Shown here: in pieces, positions 1 to 11,116 of the stretch
How positions within the stretch are numbered: the first letter of the stretch is position 1
Layout: the number at the start of each line of letters is the position of its first letter
Source: Granulicatella adiacens ATCC 49175
Lineage (GTDB): Bacteria; Bacillota; Bacilli; Lactobacillales; Aerococcaceae
DNA: 64,000 nucleotides
Direction of reading: 5' to 3'
NCBI RefSeq assembly: GCF_025150565.1
Contig: NZ_CP102283.1
Location: 620,001 to 684,000 of the forward strand
The notes under the pieces: model-generated
Told to the model about the DNA's origin: nothing
Databases searched by the model: none
The model's input: only the letters and a program-made list of their open reading frames with translations
Made by a program: the position numbers and the translations under genes

Positions 1-12
1 AAGGCTTAAAAC

Positions 13-69
13 AAAAGAATTTGCATTTTTCACAAATGACCGCAAACAATTCTTTTGGTTTTTTTTTGT
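13..69 (+). terminator. Intrinsic terminator / rpoB leader hairpin
   Basis: AAAAGAATT (13-21) pairs with AATTCTTTT (48-56), extended by TGC/GCA with a small bulge, and a long T run follows from 59. It most simply ends the gene left of the window. It could also be part of the rpoB leader, because Lactobacillales rpoB genes are known to carry a structured 5' leader; I cannot separate these from sequence alone. Confidence 0.6.
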
Positions 70-164
70 TTAAAAATCGACCGAAATCTTCATTTGTTAC
101 GAACTTTTAATAAATGTCATCATATTGTAACATTTATCAATACTAATTATTAGGGGTGGAAGAG

Positions 165-3100
165 TTGGCACATCATGATGTGAAATACGGTAGACACCGT
201 GTGCGTAGAAGTTATGCACGAATCAGTGAAGTATTAGAATTACCTAATCTGATTGAAATCCAAACAGATTCTTACCAATGGTTCTTGGATGAAGGAATCC
301 GTGAAATGTTCAAGGATATTTCGCCTATTGAAGACCATACAGGTAATTTATCATTGGAGTTCTTAGATTATGAATTACATGCTCCAAAATATAATTTACA
401 AGAAGCTAGAAATCACGACGCAAATTACGCGGCTCCAATTTACGTAAAAATGCGTTTAGTGAACAAAGAAACTGGTGAAGTGAAAGACCAAGAAGTATTC
501 TTTGGTGACTTCCCATTAATGACAGAGATGGGTACATTTATCATTAATGGTGCTGAACGTGTAATTGTATCTCAATTAGTTCGTTCACCAGGTGCTTATT
601 TCCATGACAGACCTGACAAAAACGGTAAGCAATTATATGGTTCAACATTAATTCCAAACCGTGGTGCATGGTTAGAGTATGAAACAGACTCAAAAGACAT
701 TTCTTATGTGCGTATCGACCGTACTCGTAAAATTCCATTAACGGTATTAGTTCGTGCGTTAGGTTTCGGTTCAGATGAGCTTATCCAAGAAATCTTCGGA
801 GATAGCGAAACATTACGTTTAACTCTAGATAAAGATGTTCATAAACGTATGGATGAATCTCGTACAGAAGAAGCCCTAAAAGACATTTATGACCGTCTAC
901 GTCCAGGTGAACCAAAAACAGCTGAAAGTTCGCGTAACTTATTAACAGCTCGTTTCTTTGACCCACGCCGCTATGATTTAGCAGCAGTTGGACGCTACAA
1001 AGTCAATAAAAAATTAAACCTAAAAAATCGTTTATTACACCAAACAATTGCTGAGAACTTAGTAGATCCTGAAACAGGAGAAATCGTTGTTGAAAAAGGA
1101 ACGGTTCTTGAACGTGATGTAATGGAAAAAGTGGTAGAAGTCCTTGAAAAAGGTGCGAACCTATTCACTTTACATCCATCAGAAGACGGTGTTATTAAAG
1201 AGCCAGTAATAATCCAAACAGTAGAAGTTTATTCACCAGCTGACCCAGAACGCGTGATTAAAGTCATCGGTAACGGAAACGTGACGGAAGACGTGAAACA
1301 CGTGACTGCAAGCGACATTATCGCTACAATCAGCTACTTCTTAAACCTTTACGAAGGAATCGGAACAACAGACGACATCGACCACTTAGGAAACCGTCGT
1401 ATCCGTTCAGTAGGGGAATTATTACAAAACCAATTCCGTATTGGTTTATCTCGTATGGAACGTGTGGTTCGCGAACGTATGTCAATTCAAGACACTGCGA
1501 CAGTGACACCACAACAATTAGTCAATATCCGTCCAGTCGTTGCGGCAATTAAAGAGTTCTTCGGATCTTCTCAATTGTCACAATTCATGGACCAAACAAA
1601 CCCATTAGGAGAGTTAACACACAAACGCCGTCTATCAGCGTTAGGACCTGGTGGTTTGACTCGTGACCGTGCTGGATATGAAGTTCGTGACGTTCACTAT
1701 TCTCACTATGGTCGTATGTGTCCTATCGAAACTCCTGAAGGACCAAACATCGGGTTGATCAACAGCTTATCAACCTATGCGAAGATCAATAAATATGGTT
1801 TCATCGAAACTCCATACCGTCGTGTAGACTGGAACACTCATAAAGTTACAGATAAAATTGACTACTTAACAGCTGACGAAGAAGATAGCTTCGTAGTAGC
1901 GCAAGCAAACTCTCCATTAAATGAAGATGGAAGCTTCGTGAATGATGTTGTTATGGCGCGTTACGTATCTGAAAACTTAGAAGTGCCAGTAGAACGCGTT
2001 GACTATATGGACGTTTCTCCAAAACAAGTAGTTGCAGTTGCGACAGCATGTATCCCGTTCTTAGAAAACGACGACTCAAACCGTGCGTTGATGGGTGCGA
2101 ACATGCAACGTCAAGCTGTTCCATTGTTAAATCCAAAAGCACCATTCATCGGTACAGGTATGGAATACGTATCTGCACATGACTCAGGGGTTGCCTTGTT
2201 ATGTAAACGTGATGGTGTAGTCGAATTCGTTGATGCTAAAGAAGTACGTGTACGTACAGCTGATGGCTCATTAGATACTTACCACATCACTAAGTTCCAC
2301 GGATCAAACGCGGGTATGTGTTACAACCAACGTCCAATCGTGGCACAAGGGGATAAAGTCGTTAAAGGCGAAATCCTAGCAGATGGACCTTCTATGGAAA
2401 AAGGTGAATTAGCATTAGGACAAAACGTTCTAGTAGCGTTCATGACTTGGGAAGGTTACAACTACGAGGATGCGGTTATCATGAGTGAACGTCTAGTTAA
2501 AGACGATGTGTATACTTCAATCCACATCGATGACTACGATTCAGAAGCTCGTGATACAAAACTTGGACCTGAAGAAATTACTCGTGAGATTCCAAACGTT
2601 GGGGAAGACGCATTGAAGAACCTAGACGCAGACGGAATTATTCGTATCGGTGCCGAAGTTAAAGATGGTGACATCTTAGTTGGTAAAGTAACTCCTAAAG
2701 GGTTAACAGAACAATCACCAGAGGAACGTTTATTACACGCAATCTTCGGTGAAAAAGCTCGTGAAGTTCGTGACACATCTCTACGTGTACCTCACGGCGG
2801 TGGCGGTATTGTCCGTGATGTACGTGTATTCACACGTGCAGCAGGTGATGAATTAGCACCTGGCGTAAACAAATTAGTTCGTGTATATATTGTACAAAAA
2901 CGTAAAATCAATGAAGGGGATAAGATGGCCGGACGTCACGGTAATAAAGGGGTTGTTTCCCGTATTATGCCGGAAGAAGATATGCCATTCTTACCAGATG
3001 GAACACCAGTTGACATCATGTTAAACCCATTAGGGGTACCTTCACGTATGAACATCGGACAAGTGTTAGAGTTACACTTAGGGATGGCTGCTCGTGAATT

Positions 3101-3794
3101 AGGTATTTACATCGCAACACCAGTATTCGATGGTGCGCAAGATGAAGACGTATGGGGAACTGTTGCAGAAGCGGGTATGGCTCGTGATGCGAAAACAATT
3201 CTATATGATGGACGTACAGGGGAACCATTCGATAACCGTGTGTCAGTAGGGGTTATGTACATGATCAAACTTGCTCACATGGTTGACGACAAACTTCACG
3301 CTCGTTCAATTGGACCATACTCACTCGTTACACAACAACCTCTTGGAGGTAAAGCGCAATTTGGTGGACAACGTTTCGGGGAAATGGAAGTATGGGCACT
3401 GGAAGCTTATGGTGCTGCGTATACATTACAAGAAATCTTAACGTACAAATCAGATGACGTTGTTGGTCGTGTGAAGACTTACGAATCAATCGTTAAAGGT
3501 CAACAAATTTCACGTCCAGGTGTACCTGAATCATTCCGCGTATTAGTAAAAGAATTACAAGCTTTAGGTCTTGATATGAAAGTACTGGATGCACAGGATG
3601 AAGAAATCAAACTAGAAGATATGGACGAAGACGAAGGAATTCGTTTCAGTGACGTTGAAAGAACAAACGAAAGACGTGCGCAATTAGATGAATATTCAGA
3701 CCGCGCAGCTGAATTATCAGCAGCAGAAGAAACTTCATCTGAAGACGTTGAAGTAGACGTTGTTGAAGATGATTTTGAAATTGACGAAGAGTAA
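165..3794 (+). CDS. rpoB: DNA-directed RNA polymerase subunit beta
   Basis: This is the beta subunit of RNA polymerase, which forms the catalytic cleft together with beta'. The protein is full length (about 1209 aa) with a typical Firmicute start ([20 protein letters not shown]). The rifampicin pocket reads [20 protein letters not shown] followed by [10 protein letters not shown], so the usual resistance positions (the Q, D, H and S residues) are all wild type. The frame is open back to a GTG at 156, but the AGGGGTGG ribosome site (152-159) sits 5 bases before a TTG at 165, and the resulting MAHHDVKYG matches family N-termini better. The acidic C-terminal tail (EEDGIR...DEE-rich) is normal for low-GC Gram-positives. 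rpoC follows after 51 bases with no terminator, so the two are cotranscribed. Confidence 0.98.
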   Translation: MAHHDVKYGRHRVRRSYARISEVLELPNLIEIQTDSYQWFLDEGIREMFKDISPIEDHTGNLSLEFLDYELHAPKYNLQEARNHDANYAAPIYVKMRLVNKETGEVKDQEVFFGDFPLMTEMGTFIINGAERVIVSQLVRSPGAYFHDRPDKNGKQLYGSTLIPNRGAWLEYETDSKDISYVRIDRTRKIPLTVLVRALGFGSDELIQEIFGDSETLRLTLDKDVHKRMDESRTEEALKDIYDRLRPGEPKTAESSRNLLTARFFDPRRYDLAAVGRYKVNKKLNLKNRLLHQTIAENLVDPETGEIVVEKGTVLERDVMEKVVEVLEKGANLFTLHPSEDGVIKEPVIIQTVEVYSPADPERVIKVIGNGNVTEDVKHVTASDIIATISYFLNLYEGIGTTDDIDHLGNRRIRSVGELLQNQFRIGLSRMERVVRERMSIQDTATVTPQQLVNIRPVVAAIKEFFGSSQLSQFMDQTNPLGELTHKRRLSALGPGGLTRDRAGYEVRDVHYSHYGRMCPIETPEGPNIGLINSLSTYAKINKYGFIETPYRRVDWNTHKVTDKIDYLTADEEDSFVVAQANSPLNEDGSFVNDVVMARYVSENLEVPVERVDYMDVSPKQVVAVATACIPFLENDDSNRALMGANMQRQAVPLLNPKAPFIGTGMEYVSAHDSGVALLCKRDGVVEFVDAKEVRVRTADGSLDTYHITKFHGSNAGMCYNQRPIVAQGDKVVKGEILADGPSMEKGELALGQNVLVAFMTWEGYNYEDAVIMSERLVKDDVYTSIHIDDYDSEARDTKLGPEEITREIPNVGEDALKNLDADGIIRIGAEVKDGDILVGKVTPKGLTEQSPEERLLHAIFGEKAREVRDTSLRVPHGGGGIVRDVRVFTRAAGDELAPGVNKLVRVYIVQKRKINEGDKMAGRHGNKGVVSRIMPEEDMPFLPDGTPVDIMLNPLGVPSRMNIGQVLELHLGMAARELGIYIATPVFDGAQDEDVWGTVAEAGMARDAKTILYDGRTGEPFDNRVSVGVMYMIKLAHMVDDKLHARSIGPYSLVTQQPLGGKAQFGGQRFGEMEVWALEAYGAAYTLQEILTYKSDDVVGRVKTYESIVKGQQISRPGVPESFRVLVKELQALGLDMKVLDAQDEEIKLEDMDEDEGIRFSDVERTNERRAQLDEYSDRAAELSAAEETSSEDVEVDVVEDDFEIDEE

Positions 3795-3845
3795 TAGAAC
3801 TATTGGAATCGTAGGGCAATTCCAAAAGAAAGGGAGGTAGGCCCC

Positions 3846-6800
3846 TTGATAGATGTAAATAATTTTGAAAGTATGCAGATTGGTTTGGCGTCACCGGAGA
3901 AAATCCGTGAATGGTCACATGGGGAAGTTACAAAACCTGAAACAATCAACTACCGTACTTTAAAACCAGAACGCGATGGTTTATTCTGTGAGAAAATCTT
4001 TGGACCAACAAAAGACTTAGAATGTTCTTGTGGAAAATTAAAGAAAATTAATAATAAAGGCAAAGTCTGCGATCGTTGTGGAGTTGAAGTTACACGCTCA
4101 AAAGTTCGTCGTGAACGTATGGGACACATCGAATTAGCAGCTCCAGTATCACATGTGTGGTACTTCAAAGGCATTCCAAGCCGCATGGGACTTGTGTTAG
4201 ACATGAGTCCACGTGCGTTGGAAGAAGTCATTTATTTTGCAAGCTACGTTGTTATTGACGCTGGCGACACAACATTAATGAACAAACAATTATTGACAGA
4301 ACGTGAATACCGTGAAAAACGTGCTGAATTTGGAACTCGTTTCCATGCAGCAATGGGTGCGGAAGCCGTTCAAGAATTATTAAATAAAGTTGACTTAGAG
4401 GCTGAAATCGCTGAATTAAAAGAAGAGTTGAAAACAGCTCAAGGTCAAAAACGTACGCGTGCAATCCGTCGCTTAGATATTCTAGATGCCTTCAAAGAAT
4501 CAGGAAACAAACCTGGTTGGATGGTAATGGATGTTATTCCAGTTATCCCACCAGATTTACGTCCAATGGTTCAATTAGAAGGTGGACGTTTTGCGACTAG
4601 TGACTTAAACGATTTATACCGTCGTGTGATTAACCGTAATAACCGTCTAAAACGTTTATTAGAATTAAACGCACCACGTATTATCGTTCAAAACGAAAAA
4701 CGTATGTTACAAGAAGCGGTGGATGCTTTAATCGATAATGGTCGTCGTGGCCGTCCTGTAACTGGACCAGGTAACCGTCCATTGAAATCATTAAGCCACA
4801 TGCTTAAAGGGAAACAAGGACGTTTCCGTCAAAACCTTCTTGGTAAACGTGTAGACTACTCTGGACGTTCTGTAATCGTAGTAGGACCAAACTTGAAGAT
4901 GTACCAATGTGGTCTTCCTAAAGAAATGGCGATTGAATTATTCAAACCTTTCGTAATGAAAGAGTTAGTTGAACGTGAAATCGCCGGAAACATTAAGAGC
5001 GCTAAACGTAAAATTGAACGTTTAGATGACGATATTTGGGGAATCCTTGAAGAAGTTATTCGTGAACACCCAGTTCTATTGAACCGTGCACCTACACTTC
5101 ACAGACTAGGAATTCAAGCGTTTGAACCAACTCTAGTAGAAGGTCGTGCAATCCGTCTTCACCCATTAGTGTGTGAAGCCTACAATGCCGACTTCGACGG
5201 AGACCAAATGGCGGTTCACGTACCACTATCTCAAGAAGCTCAAGCAGAAGCTCGCTTACTGATGTTAGCGGCTCAAAACATCCTAAACCCTAAAGATGGT
5301 AAACCAGTTGTTACTCCATCTCAAGACATGGTTTTAGGGAACTATTACTTAACAATGGAACAAGAAGGCCGTGTTGGGGAAGGTATGTTCTTCAAAGACA
5401 TGGACGAAGCAGTATTAGCTTATAACAATGGTTATGTACATTTACACAGCCGTATTGCAGTTCCAGCAAGCTCACTTGCTCATAAACCATTTACGGATTG
5501 GCAAAAAGAGAGAATGATGGTCACAACTGTTGGTAAATTATTATTCAACGAAATTATGCCAAACGAATTCCCTTACTTAAATGAGCCAACAATGGAAAAC
5601 TTAGAAGTAGCTACACCAGATAAATACTTCTTAGAGCCAGGAGCAAACATCAAAGAAGAAATTGCTAAGCGTGATATCGTTTCGCCATTTAAGAAGAAAA
5701 ACTTAGGTCAAATCATCGCAGAAGTGTTCAAACGATTCCATATCACTGAAACTTCAATGATGTTAGACCGTATGAAAGACTTAGGATATAAATTCTCAAC
5801 TCGTGCTGGTTTAACAGTAGGGATTGCAGATATTTCAGTTGCTGATAACAAGAAAGAAATTCTTTCTGAAGCACATAAACAAGTCGACAACATCTCTAAA
5901 TTATTCCGTCGTGGTTTAATTACAGATGACGAACGTTATGAACGTGTTATCGAAACATGGAACAAAGCGAAAGATGATATACAAAAAGCGTTAATTCGCA
6001 CATTAGGTTCTCGTAACCCAATCTTCATGATGAGTGACTCTGGAGCCCGTGGTAACATCTCTAACTTTACTCAGCTTGCTGGTATGCGTGGACTTATGGC
6101 CGCTCCTAACGGTAAAATCATGGAATTACCGGTTACATCAAACTTCCGTGAAGGCTTAACCGTTATGGAAATGTTCTTGTCTACTCACGGTGCTCGTAAA
6201 GGGATGACCGATACGGCCTTGAAGACAGCCGACTCAGGTTACTTAACTCGTCGTTTAGTAGACGTTGCGCAAGATGTTATCATTCGTGAAACAGACTGCG
6301 GAAGCGATCGTGGTTTAACAATTACTGCGATTAAAGAGGGAAATGAAGTCATTGAAACACTTGAAGAACGTATGTTAGGACGTTACGCACAACGTTCAGT
6401 GAAACATCCTGAAACAGGTGAAGTGTTAGTAGCACGTAATGAAATCATTACTGAAGATATTGCTCGTAAGATTATTGAAGCTGGAATCGAAGAAATTACA
6501 ATTCGTTCAGCCTTCACATGTGATACAAAACATGGTGTATGTAAATACTGTTACGGACGTAACTTAGCTACAGGTTCAGAAGTTGAAGTTGGGGAAGCAG
6601 TTGGTACAATTGCCGCTCAATCAATCGGGGAACCTGGTACACAGTTAACAATGCGTACGTTCCATACCGGTGGGGTTGCCGGAGACGATATTACTCAAGG
6701 TTTACCTCGTATCCAAGAAATCTTCGAAGCTCGTAATCCTAAAGGGGTTGCGACAATCAGTGAAGTAGCGGGTGAAGTCGTTTCTATCGAAGAAAATGCT

Positions 6801-7490
6801 GGAAGTCGTACAAAAGAAATTACGATTAAAGGCTCTACAGATACTCGTTCTTACACAGTTCCATTTACAGCTCGTCTAAAAGTGGAAGAAGGACAAATCA
6901 TCGATCGTGGTGCTCCATTAACTGAAGGTTCTATCGATCCTAAAGAATTATTACGTGTTCGTGACGTATTATCCGTTGAAAACTACTTATTACGTGAAGT
7001 ACAAAAAGTATACCGTATGCAAGGGGTAGAAATCGGCGATAAACACGTTGAGGTAATGGTTCGTCAAATGTTACGTAAAGTTCGCGTAATGGATCCAGGT
7101 TCAACAGAAATCCTTCCAGGAACATTACTTGATATTGCAGACTTTACAGAACGTAACCGCTCTGCAATCATGAACGGTGAAGTACCTGCGACAGCTCGTC
7201 CTGTATTATTAGGTATTACAAAAGCTTCATTAGAAACAAACAGCTTCTTGTCTGCTGCATCATTCCAAGAAACAACTCGTGTCTTGACAGATGCTTCTAT
7301 CCGCGGCAAGAAAGACCACTTACTCGGATTGAAGGAAAATGTTATCATTGGTAAGATCATCCCTGCTGGTACAGGTATGGCTCGTTACCGCAATATGGAA
7401 ACAAGTACTTCAGAACCAGTATTATCAGTGGAACAAACAGAAGTTCTTGTTGGAGAACCAACTCCTTCTGAAGAAGACACAAATGAATAA
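3846..7490 (+). CDS. rpoC: DNA-directed RNA polymerase subunit beta'
   Basis: This is the beta' subunit, which carries the catalytic Mg2+ of RNA polymerase. The metal-binding NADFDGD motif lies at residues 447-453. The N-terminal zinc ribbon uses Cys60, Cys62, Cys75 and Cys78. The length of 1214 aa is normal for Lactobacillales. The start is TTG, preceded by a strong AGGGAGGT ribosome site at 3831-3838. The gene follows rpoB and ends just before a strong intrinsic terminator, so rpoBC forms a closed transcription unit. Confidence 0.98.
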   Translation: MIDVNNFESMQIGLASPEKIREWSHGEVTKPETINYRTLKPERDGLFCEKIFGPTKDLECSCGKLKKINNKGKVCDRCGVEVTRSKVRRERMGHIELAAPVSHVWYFKGIPSRMGLVLDMSPRALEEVIYFASYVVIDAGDTTLMNKQLLTEREYREKRAEFGTRFHAAMGAEAVQELLNKVDLEAEIAELKEELKTAQGQKRTRAIRRLDILDAFKESGNKPGWMVMDVIPVIPPDLRPMVQLEGGRFATSDLNDLYRRVINRNNRLKRLLELNAPRIIVQNEKRMLQEAVDALIDNGRRGRPVTGPGNRPLKSLSHMLKGKQGRFRQNLLGKRVDYSGRSVIVVGPNLKMYQCGLPKEMAIELFKPFVMKELVEREIAGNIKSAKRKIERLDDDIWGILEEVIREHPVLLNRAPTLHRLGIQAFEPTLVEGRAIRLHPLVCEAYNADFDGDQMAVHVPLSQEAQAEARLLMLAAQNILNPKDGKPVVTPSQDMVLGNYYLTMEQEGRVGEGMFFKDMDEAVLAYNNGYVHLHSRIAVPASSLAHKPFTDWQKERMMVTTVGKLLFNEIMPNEFPYLNEPTMENLEVATPDKYFLEPGANIKEEIAKRDIVSPFKKKNLGQIIAEVFKRFHITETSMMLDRMKDLGYKFSTRAGLTVGIADISVADNKKEILSEAHKQVDNISKLFRRGLITDDERYERVIETWNKAKDDIQKALIRTLGSRNPIFMMSDSGARGNISNFTQLAGMRGLMAAPNGKIMELPVTSNFREGLTVMEMFLSTHGARKGMTDTALKTADSGYLTRRLVDVAQDVIIRETDCGSDRGLTITAIKEGNEVIETLEERMLGRYAQRSVKHPETGEVLVARNEIITEDIARKIIEAGIEEITIRSAFTCDTKHGVCKYCYGRNLATGSEVEVGEAVGTIAAQSIGEPGTQLTMRTFHTGGVAGDDITQGLPRIQEIFEARNPKGVATISEVAGEVVSIEENAGSRTKEITIKGSTDTRSYTVPFTARLKVEEGQIIDRGAPLTEGSIDPKELLRVRDVLSVENYLLREVQKVYRMQGVEIGDKHVEVMVRQMLRKVRVMDPGSTEILPGTLLDIADFTERNRSAIMNGEVPATARPVLLGITKASLETNSFLSAASFQETTRVLTDASIRGKKDHLLGLKENVIIGKIIPAGTGMARYRNMETSTSEPVLSVEQTEVLVGEPTPSEEDTNE

Positions 7491-7504
7491 TCTGTGAATT
7501 CAAG

Positions 7505-7538
7505 CACCCTATTGATGGTTTCAATAGGGTGTTTTTTC
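7505..7538 (+). terminator. Intrinsic terminator of rpoBC
   Basis: A perfect 11-bp stem, CACCCTATTGA (7505-7515) with TCAATAGGGTG (7521-7531), has a 5-base loop and is followed by a run of T. It begins 14 bases after the rpoC stop. Confidence 0.93.
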
Positions 7539-7561
7539 TTAGATTATTCATAGAAGTTTCT

Positions 7562-7589
7562 TTGAGGTTCTAACAAAATAGTGTATAAT
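7562..7589 (+). promoter_or_regulatory. SigA-type promoter of the lipoprotein gene
   Basis: TTGAGG (7562-7567), a 16-bp spacer and TATAAT (7584-7589) lie 28 bases before the start codon. Confidence 0.7.
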
Positions 7590-7617
7590 AGCGGAAACTT
7601 AAGAATGGAGTGAAAAA

Positions 7618-8256
7618 ATGAAAAAAACAACAAAAATCTTAAGTCTTGCAGCCGCAAGCCTATTAGCAGCCTGTTCAAATCAAGCTGCACCAGCAAAAGA
7701 AACTACGACTGCTGCTCCTGAAACAACAGTGCAACAGACAACACAAGCTCCTGCTACAACTGTGACAGCCACTACAAGTACAGCTAATACAGCTACTACT
7801 TCAAGTGCAGCGACAAATTCTAGTCAGTCTATGGGAAGTCAAAATGCAATGCAGAAAGAATTGATTGACACTTTCAAAAAAGCTTTCCCTGATTTAGACA
7901 TTACCACTATCGAATTTGTAAATGGGATGTATTATGAAATTGAAGCAATCAACGATACAAAAGAATATACGTATCGCTATGATAAAGCTACAAAATCATT
8001 CTCTAAATATGCTGAAGTACCAGCTGATCCAGGTGAAAGAAATGAAGAGAAAATTGACACAGCTTCATTGAAACAAGTGGATGATATGGCTGCTGTCGCT
8101 CAAAAAGAATACCCTAACGGTTCTATCCGTGAGTGGAGTGTTGACAGAGATGATGGTGAAGTCATTTGGGAATTTGACATTTATCTAGGTGCAAATGATG
8201 ATGTCACTGTTAAAGTTTCGAATGCTACAGGAAAAGTAACAGAAATCGATCGTTAA
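7618..8256 (+). CDS. Putative lipoprotein with PepSY-like domain
   Basis: The protein is predicted to be exported and lipid-anchored. Residues 1-20 form a lipoprotein signal peptide (MKKTTKILSLAAASLLAAC) with Cys at the lipobox. A Thr/Ala/Ser-rich linker of about 50 residues follows. The C-terminal half (about residues 75-212) has a PepSY-like pattern of repeated strand segments such as YYEIEAINDTKEYTYRYD and WEFDIYLGANDDVTVKVSNA. PepSY domains are often found in secreted protease inhibitors or envelope proteins of unknown role, and no enzymatic motif is visible. It has its own promoter and terminator, so it is monocistronic. The assignment to PepSY is from sequence pattern only. Confidence 0.75.
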   Translation: MKKTTKILSLAAASLLAACSNQAAPAKETTTAAPETTVQQTTQAPATTVTATTSTANTATTSSAATNSSQSMGSQNAMQKELIDTFKKAFPDLDITTIEFVNGMYYEIEAINDTKEYTYRYDKATKSFSKYAEVPADPGERNEEKIDTASLKQVDDMAAVAQKEYPNGSIREWSVDRDDGEVIWEFDIYLGANDDVTVKVSNATGKVTEIDR

Positions 8257-8267
8257 GAAATATTCCT

Positions 8268-8314
8268 TACCCCGTCAAGGATTGGGTTTCCAATGCTTGA
8301 GGGGGTATTTTTTT
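8268..8314 (+). terminator. Intrinsic terminator
   Basis: TACCCCGTCAAG (8268-8279) pairs with CTTGAGGGGGTA (8296-8307) apart from one mismatch and is followed by seven T. It lies just after the lipoprotein gene. Confidence 0.88.
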
Positions 8315-8562
8315 ACACAAATTAAGAAATTATCACGATTAAATAATTAAGAAAAGATTAAGTTTTCTGAAAATAGAGAAACTTGAGCGGTTAAAAAAAC
8401 GAATAAATTCATGAGATAGTGGGAATTAATAGTTTATAAAGGAAATAAATCATTAAAAAACGTCAAATATATAATATTTTAAATAAAAACTAAAAACGCT
8501 ATCAAAAAAATGTGAAAGGTAGTATAATAAAAATGAATAAATGAAAGATAGGGGTAGTGTAT
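8315..8562. other. AT-rich intergenic region with a probable -10
   Basis: This gap of about 300 bases between genes (including the terminator) is very AT-rich and holds no convincing ORF or RNA. A TATAAT at 8523-8528 lies 35 bases before the next start codon and is the likely -10 element. No good -35 is visible (TATCAA at 8500-8505 is weak). Confidence 0.4.
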
Positions 8563-9639
8563 ATGAGTCAAGAATTGTACCAAATGATACCGTTGCTTCT
8601 TAAGAAGGTAAAAAAGCAAACAGAACTCAAAAATGCTGCCTTTGCTTTCCAGAATAAGACGGGAGCCGTTAAGTTTTTCTTTCTAATTGAAAAAAATCAA
8701 CCACAAGATTTTCGCTTATTATACTTTAAGAACGAAGAGGAACTTGTTCGATATCGACTTTCTGAAAGACTTGTTTCGATGTCGGATGAGGTTGTTGGAG
8801 AAGAAAAACCAGAAGCATTTTGGTTTCGAAAAGGCATCGAAGTTCAGTTTGTAAAGCGAAGTGAATTTGATGAAGGCGAAATGGAATACTTAAAGCAAAA
8901 AGGGTATCCTGTGAAAGGAGCTAGAGAATTACCAATTATCTCAAGCTTCAATGAACCATTTGATCTTTTTGCCGATTTAAAAAAGTCTGAAATTACTTTT
9001 GTACAGCGAATCACTACAGTATTACTTCAAGAAGGAAACTGGGAAGAAATTCTAAAAGCGGCGAAAGTTCTTAAACAAAAAGAGGATTTTTACTCTGTTT
9101 TAGAATATAACCAAAAAACAAAACAAATAAAGTCTCTAGGAATCACTCGTAAGGAGATGAGTTTCGATTCGATTGAAGAACTCAAGCCATTTTTCCAAGT
9201 GAAGCCTGAACCCATTGTTGTTAGTGATTTTTCACTTCTGAGAGCTAAAAAGATGATTCAAGGAATTCTTACAGGTAGCTGTGAAATTCAATTGACACTT
9301 TCTCCAATTGCTGCGATGGGCTTCTATAAAAAAGGTGCTTTTATGCTGGCGATGGCCGATGAGAGAGAAATCATCTTTTTACAAGAAACAGATTTAGATA
9401 CTAAAGCCATTCAAAATTATATTTTAGAAATCATCATGATGATGGAGGCAGTCCCACGTAGATTTATTACGAGTGGCCCTTTTGCAATGCGACTTTCGAA
9501 TATGATTGATCAATTACTAAAACGCCTTGGAACAGATATCGTCATACTGGATGAACTTCCAACGATGAATCGTTACTCCAATTTAGCGAAAATGGATCTT
9601 CTATTGTCGCAAACCGATATTGATAATCTTCTCTTTTAA
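8563..9639 (+). CDS. Conserved-looking hypothetical protein, 359 aa
   Basis: I do not recognise this protein with confidence. It is cytosolic, with no signal peptide or membrane segment and a mixed alpha/beta composition. The C-terminal third (GAFMLAMADEREIIFLQETD, then an amphipathic helix, then a GTDIVILDELPTMNRYSNLA segment) faintly recalls the DUF6930/DUF7309 family of uncharacterised proteins. That resemblance is from memory and weak. The frame opens with GTG at 8557, but AGGGG (8550-8554) is 8 bases from the ATG at 8563 and only 2 from the GTG, so the ATG is preferred. It stands alone between a terminator and a structured intergenic element. Confidence 0.6.
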   Translation: MSQELYQMIPLLLKKVKKQTELKNAAFAFQNKTGAVKFFFLIEKNQPQDFRLLYFKNEEELVRYRLSERLVSMSDEVVGEEKPEAFWFRKGIEVQFVKRSEFDEGEMEYLKQKGYPVKGARELPIISSFNEPFDLFADLKKSEITFVQRITTVLLQEGNWEEILKAAKVLKQKEDFYSVLEYNQKTKQIKSLGITRKEMSFDSIEELKPFFQVKPEPIVVSDFSLLRAKKMIQGILTGSCEIQLTLSPIAAMGFYKKGAFMLAMADEREIIFLQETDLDTKAIQNYILEIIMMMEAVPRRFITSGPFAMRLSNMIDQLLKRLGTDIVILDELPTMNRYSNLAKMDLLLSQTDIDNLLF

Positions 9640-9815
9640 GGAAACGTCTGGAAACCCGTGCCCCCTCTTTACGTTTCCTCTAGTGTAGGTCAAAGGAGAG
9701 GCCAGAACTCAAACCTTTCTCAATGAGTTCCTATGGCTCCCACGCAAAGTTGATTCGGCTTAAACAAAGAATCAAAGCTTTGTTTAAGTCAATCAACTAG
9801 TGCGATAATTTTTTT
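9639..9815. other. Structured intergenic element with three hairpins
   Basis: Directly after the stop codon of the upstream gene are three nested inverted repeats. AGGAAACGT (9639-9647) pairs with ACGTTTCCT (9671-9679). GAACTC (9705-9710) pairs with GAGTTC (9725-9730). A long hairpin, GTTGATT plus CTTAAACAAAG (9749-9769), pairs with CTTTGTTTAAG plus CAATCAAC (9778-9797). A T run sits at 9809-9815, too far from the last hairpin for a classical terminator. No coding potential is evident. It may be a small mobile repeat, an RNA, or a complex 3' end. Confidence 0.5.
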
Positions 9816-9842
9816 GAAATTGAACTCCCTTTAGAACCTTAC

Positions 9843-9873
9843 AAAAAGACCTATTCAATGAATAGGTCTTTTT
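9843..9873. terminator. Bidirectional terminator
   Basis: AAAAAGACCTATTC (9843-9856) and GAATAGGTCTTTTT (9860-9873) form a perfect 14-bp stem with A and T runs on both sides. It ends the minus-strand yigZ gene, whose stop is 3 bases away, and can serve plus-strand transcripts as well. Confidence 0.88.
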
Positions 9874-9875
9874 GA

Positions 9876-10508
9876 TTAGATTTCGTATTCGGTATATTTT
9901 GTACCAAGACTATCAAAAGTGACTTGGTTTTGCAGGAGCTCAATGATTTCTGCTTCAAAGTGTTCCACTTCTTGAACGGGCAGGCTACAAGTAAATTGCA
10001 CGTCGTTTAGAAAGACTTTATCTACAATTGGAATCTGTTGAGTTTGGCAATAATATTCCACTTTTCCTACATGAGCATAGTTGAAAGTAAGTGAGAGTTG
10101 TGCCTCAAGCCGACATTCTACCACTCCTATGGCTTTCAGGCCCTCACTTACAGCCCCAGAATATGCGCGAACGAGCCCACCAGCGCCTAGCTTTGTACCG
10201 CCAAAGTAACGAGTGACTACCACAGCAATGTCTTTTAATTCATTTTTCTTCAATACTTCTAGCATAGGAACACCTGCTGTTCCGCTAGGCTCACCGTCAT
10301 CCATCGCGCGCTGTACTTGGTCGTTTTCCCCAATGAGAAAAGCAGAGCAGTTATGCGTTGCCTTCCAATGTTCTTTTTTGATAGCTTGGATAAATTCGAG
10401 CGCTTGTTCTTCGTTCGTTACTCGCTGAAAATGCGCAATAAAACGAGACCCCTTAATCTCGATTTCATTCGTCCCAGCTTCTTTAATCGTTTTATATCTC
10501 TCTAACAT
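9876..10508 (-). CDS. yigZ: YigZ/YvyE family protein (IMPACT/UPF0029)
   Basis: The protein belongs to the YigZ/IMPACT family. The conserved N-terminal domain shows EIKGSRFIAH, NCSAFLIG, DDGEPSGTAGVPML and VVVTRYFGGTKLGAGGLVRAY. A smaller C-terminal UPF0029-type domain follows after about residue 140. Its length of 210 aa is usual. Family members bind nucleotides or RNA and have been linked to translation control, but the bacterial function is unsettled. The ATG at 10508-10506 is preceded by a GGGGAAAG ribosome site. The gene is monocistronic on the minus strand. Confidence 0.92.
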   Translation of the reverse strand: MLERYKTIKEAGTNEIEIKGSRFIAHFQRVTNEEQALEFIQAIKKEHWKATHNCSAFLIGENDQVQRAMDDGEPSGTAGVPMLEVLKKNELKDIAVVVTRYFGGTKLGAGGLVRAYSGAVSEGLKAIGVVECRLEAQLSLTFNYAHVGKVEYYCQTQQIPIVDKVFLNDVQFTCSLPVQEVEHFEAEIIELLQNQVTFDSLGTKYTEYEI

Positions 10509-10530
10509 TCTTTCCCCTCACTTTGGTATT

Positions 10531-10539
10531 AGTATAGCA
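10531..10539 (-). promoter_or_regulatory. Extended -10 promoter of yigZ
   Basis: Read on the minus strand the sequence is TGCTATACT, an extended -10 (TGnTATACT), 23 bases before the start codon. A TTGACA lies at 10567-10562, but its spacing of about 25 bp is too long for a standard pair. Confidence 0.5.
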
Positions 10540-10616
10540 TAAATTTTCTTTTTCGTTTAAGTGTCAAAAATATAGAATTTTTACGAATAAAAGAGATTTT
10601 TCTTCACAAATTTATA

Positions 10617-10645
10617 TTGTTGGTTATAAATAAGAAGAGTATAAT
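10617..10645 (+). promoter_or_regulatory. Promoter of the secreted protein/ABC cluster
   Basis: TTGTTG (10617-10622), a 17-bp spacer and TATAAT (10640-10645) lie 44 bases before the start of the first gene in the cluster. Confidence 0.72.
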
Positions 10646-10689
10646 GAAAGCGTAAACAAAATAGATTGTGAAGATAAAGAGCTAGAATC

Positions 10690-11097
10690 ATGAAAAGAAG
10701 AAATAAACGAATCGTCTATCTTTTTGTAGTTTTTTGTTTTTTATTATCGCTAGGTAAAATAGCTGCGGAAAGTTGGACAACCGGATATATCAGTGTTCCA
10801 CCTTTAGGCCAATCCGGATATACGGAGGAATATAACGTAAAGAACAATGAATCTAGGTGGGCAGGTTTTTGGGGAGATTCACTACCTAATTCTTTTGGAT
10901 ACACTGCTACTCTTGTAAATTCAGGAAAATATATTCGTTCAGATACTGTTGAACTTAAAAAATTAGAAACTACATGGGCGGATAATAATTCTGGGAAACC
11001 TGGATATTATTACTATGCGAAAGTTACTTCAAGATTTTATGAACCAAGCTGGAGTCGAGTAACACTACAATTCACAGCTGCTTACGATACAGAATAA
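10690..11097 (+). CDS. Small secreted protein leading an ABC transporter operon
   Basis: The 135-aa protein has a clear Sec signal peptide: a basic MKRRNKR, the hydrophobic core IVYLFVVFCFLLSLG, and probable cleavage after KIAA near residue 26. The mature part of about 109 residues has no cysteine and is rich in Tyr, Trp, Ser and Gly, with predicted strands such as KPGYYYYAKVTSRF. It might be distantly related to DUF2712-type secreted proteins found beside ABC exporters, or to class II-like secreted peptides. I could not confirm either. The gene is followed within 20 bases by an operon of membrane proteins and an ABC ATPase, so its product may be the cargo, target or sensor partner of that transporter. 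Confidence 0.65.
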   Translation: MKRRNKRIVYLFVVFCFLLSLGKIAAESWTTGYISVPPLGQSGYTEEYNVKNNESRWAGFWGDSLPNSFGYTATLVNSGKYIRSDTVELKKLETTWADNNSGKPGYYYYAKVTSRFYEPSWSRVTLQFTAAYDTE

Positions 11098-11116
11098 TTA
11101 TTAGTAGGTGAAAAAA

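Noticed and set aside
1500-1720. Rifampicin-resistance substitutions in rpoB
   Set aside because: All usual positions in the [10 protein letters not shown] to LSALGPGG region are wild type.
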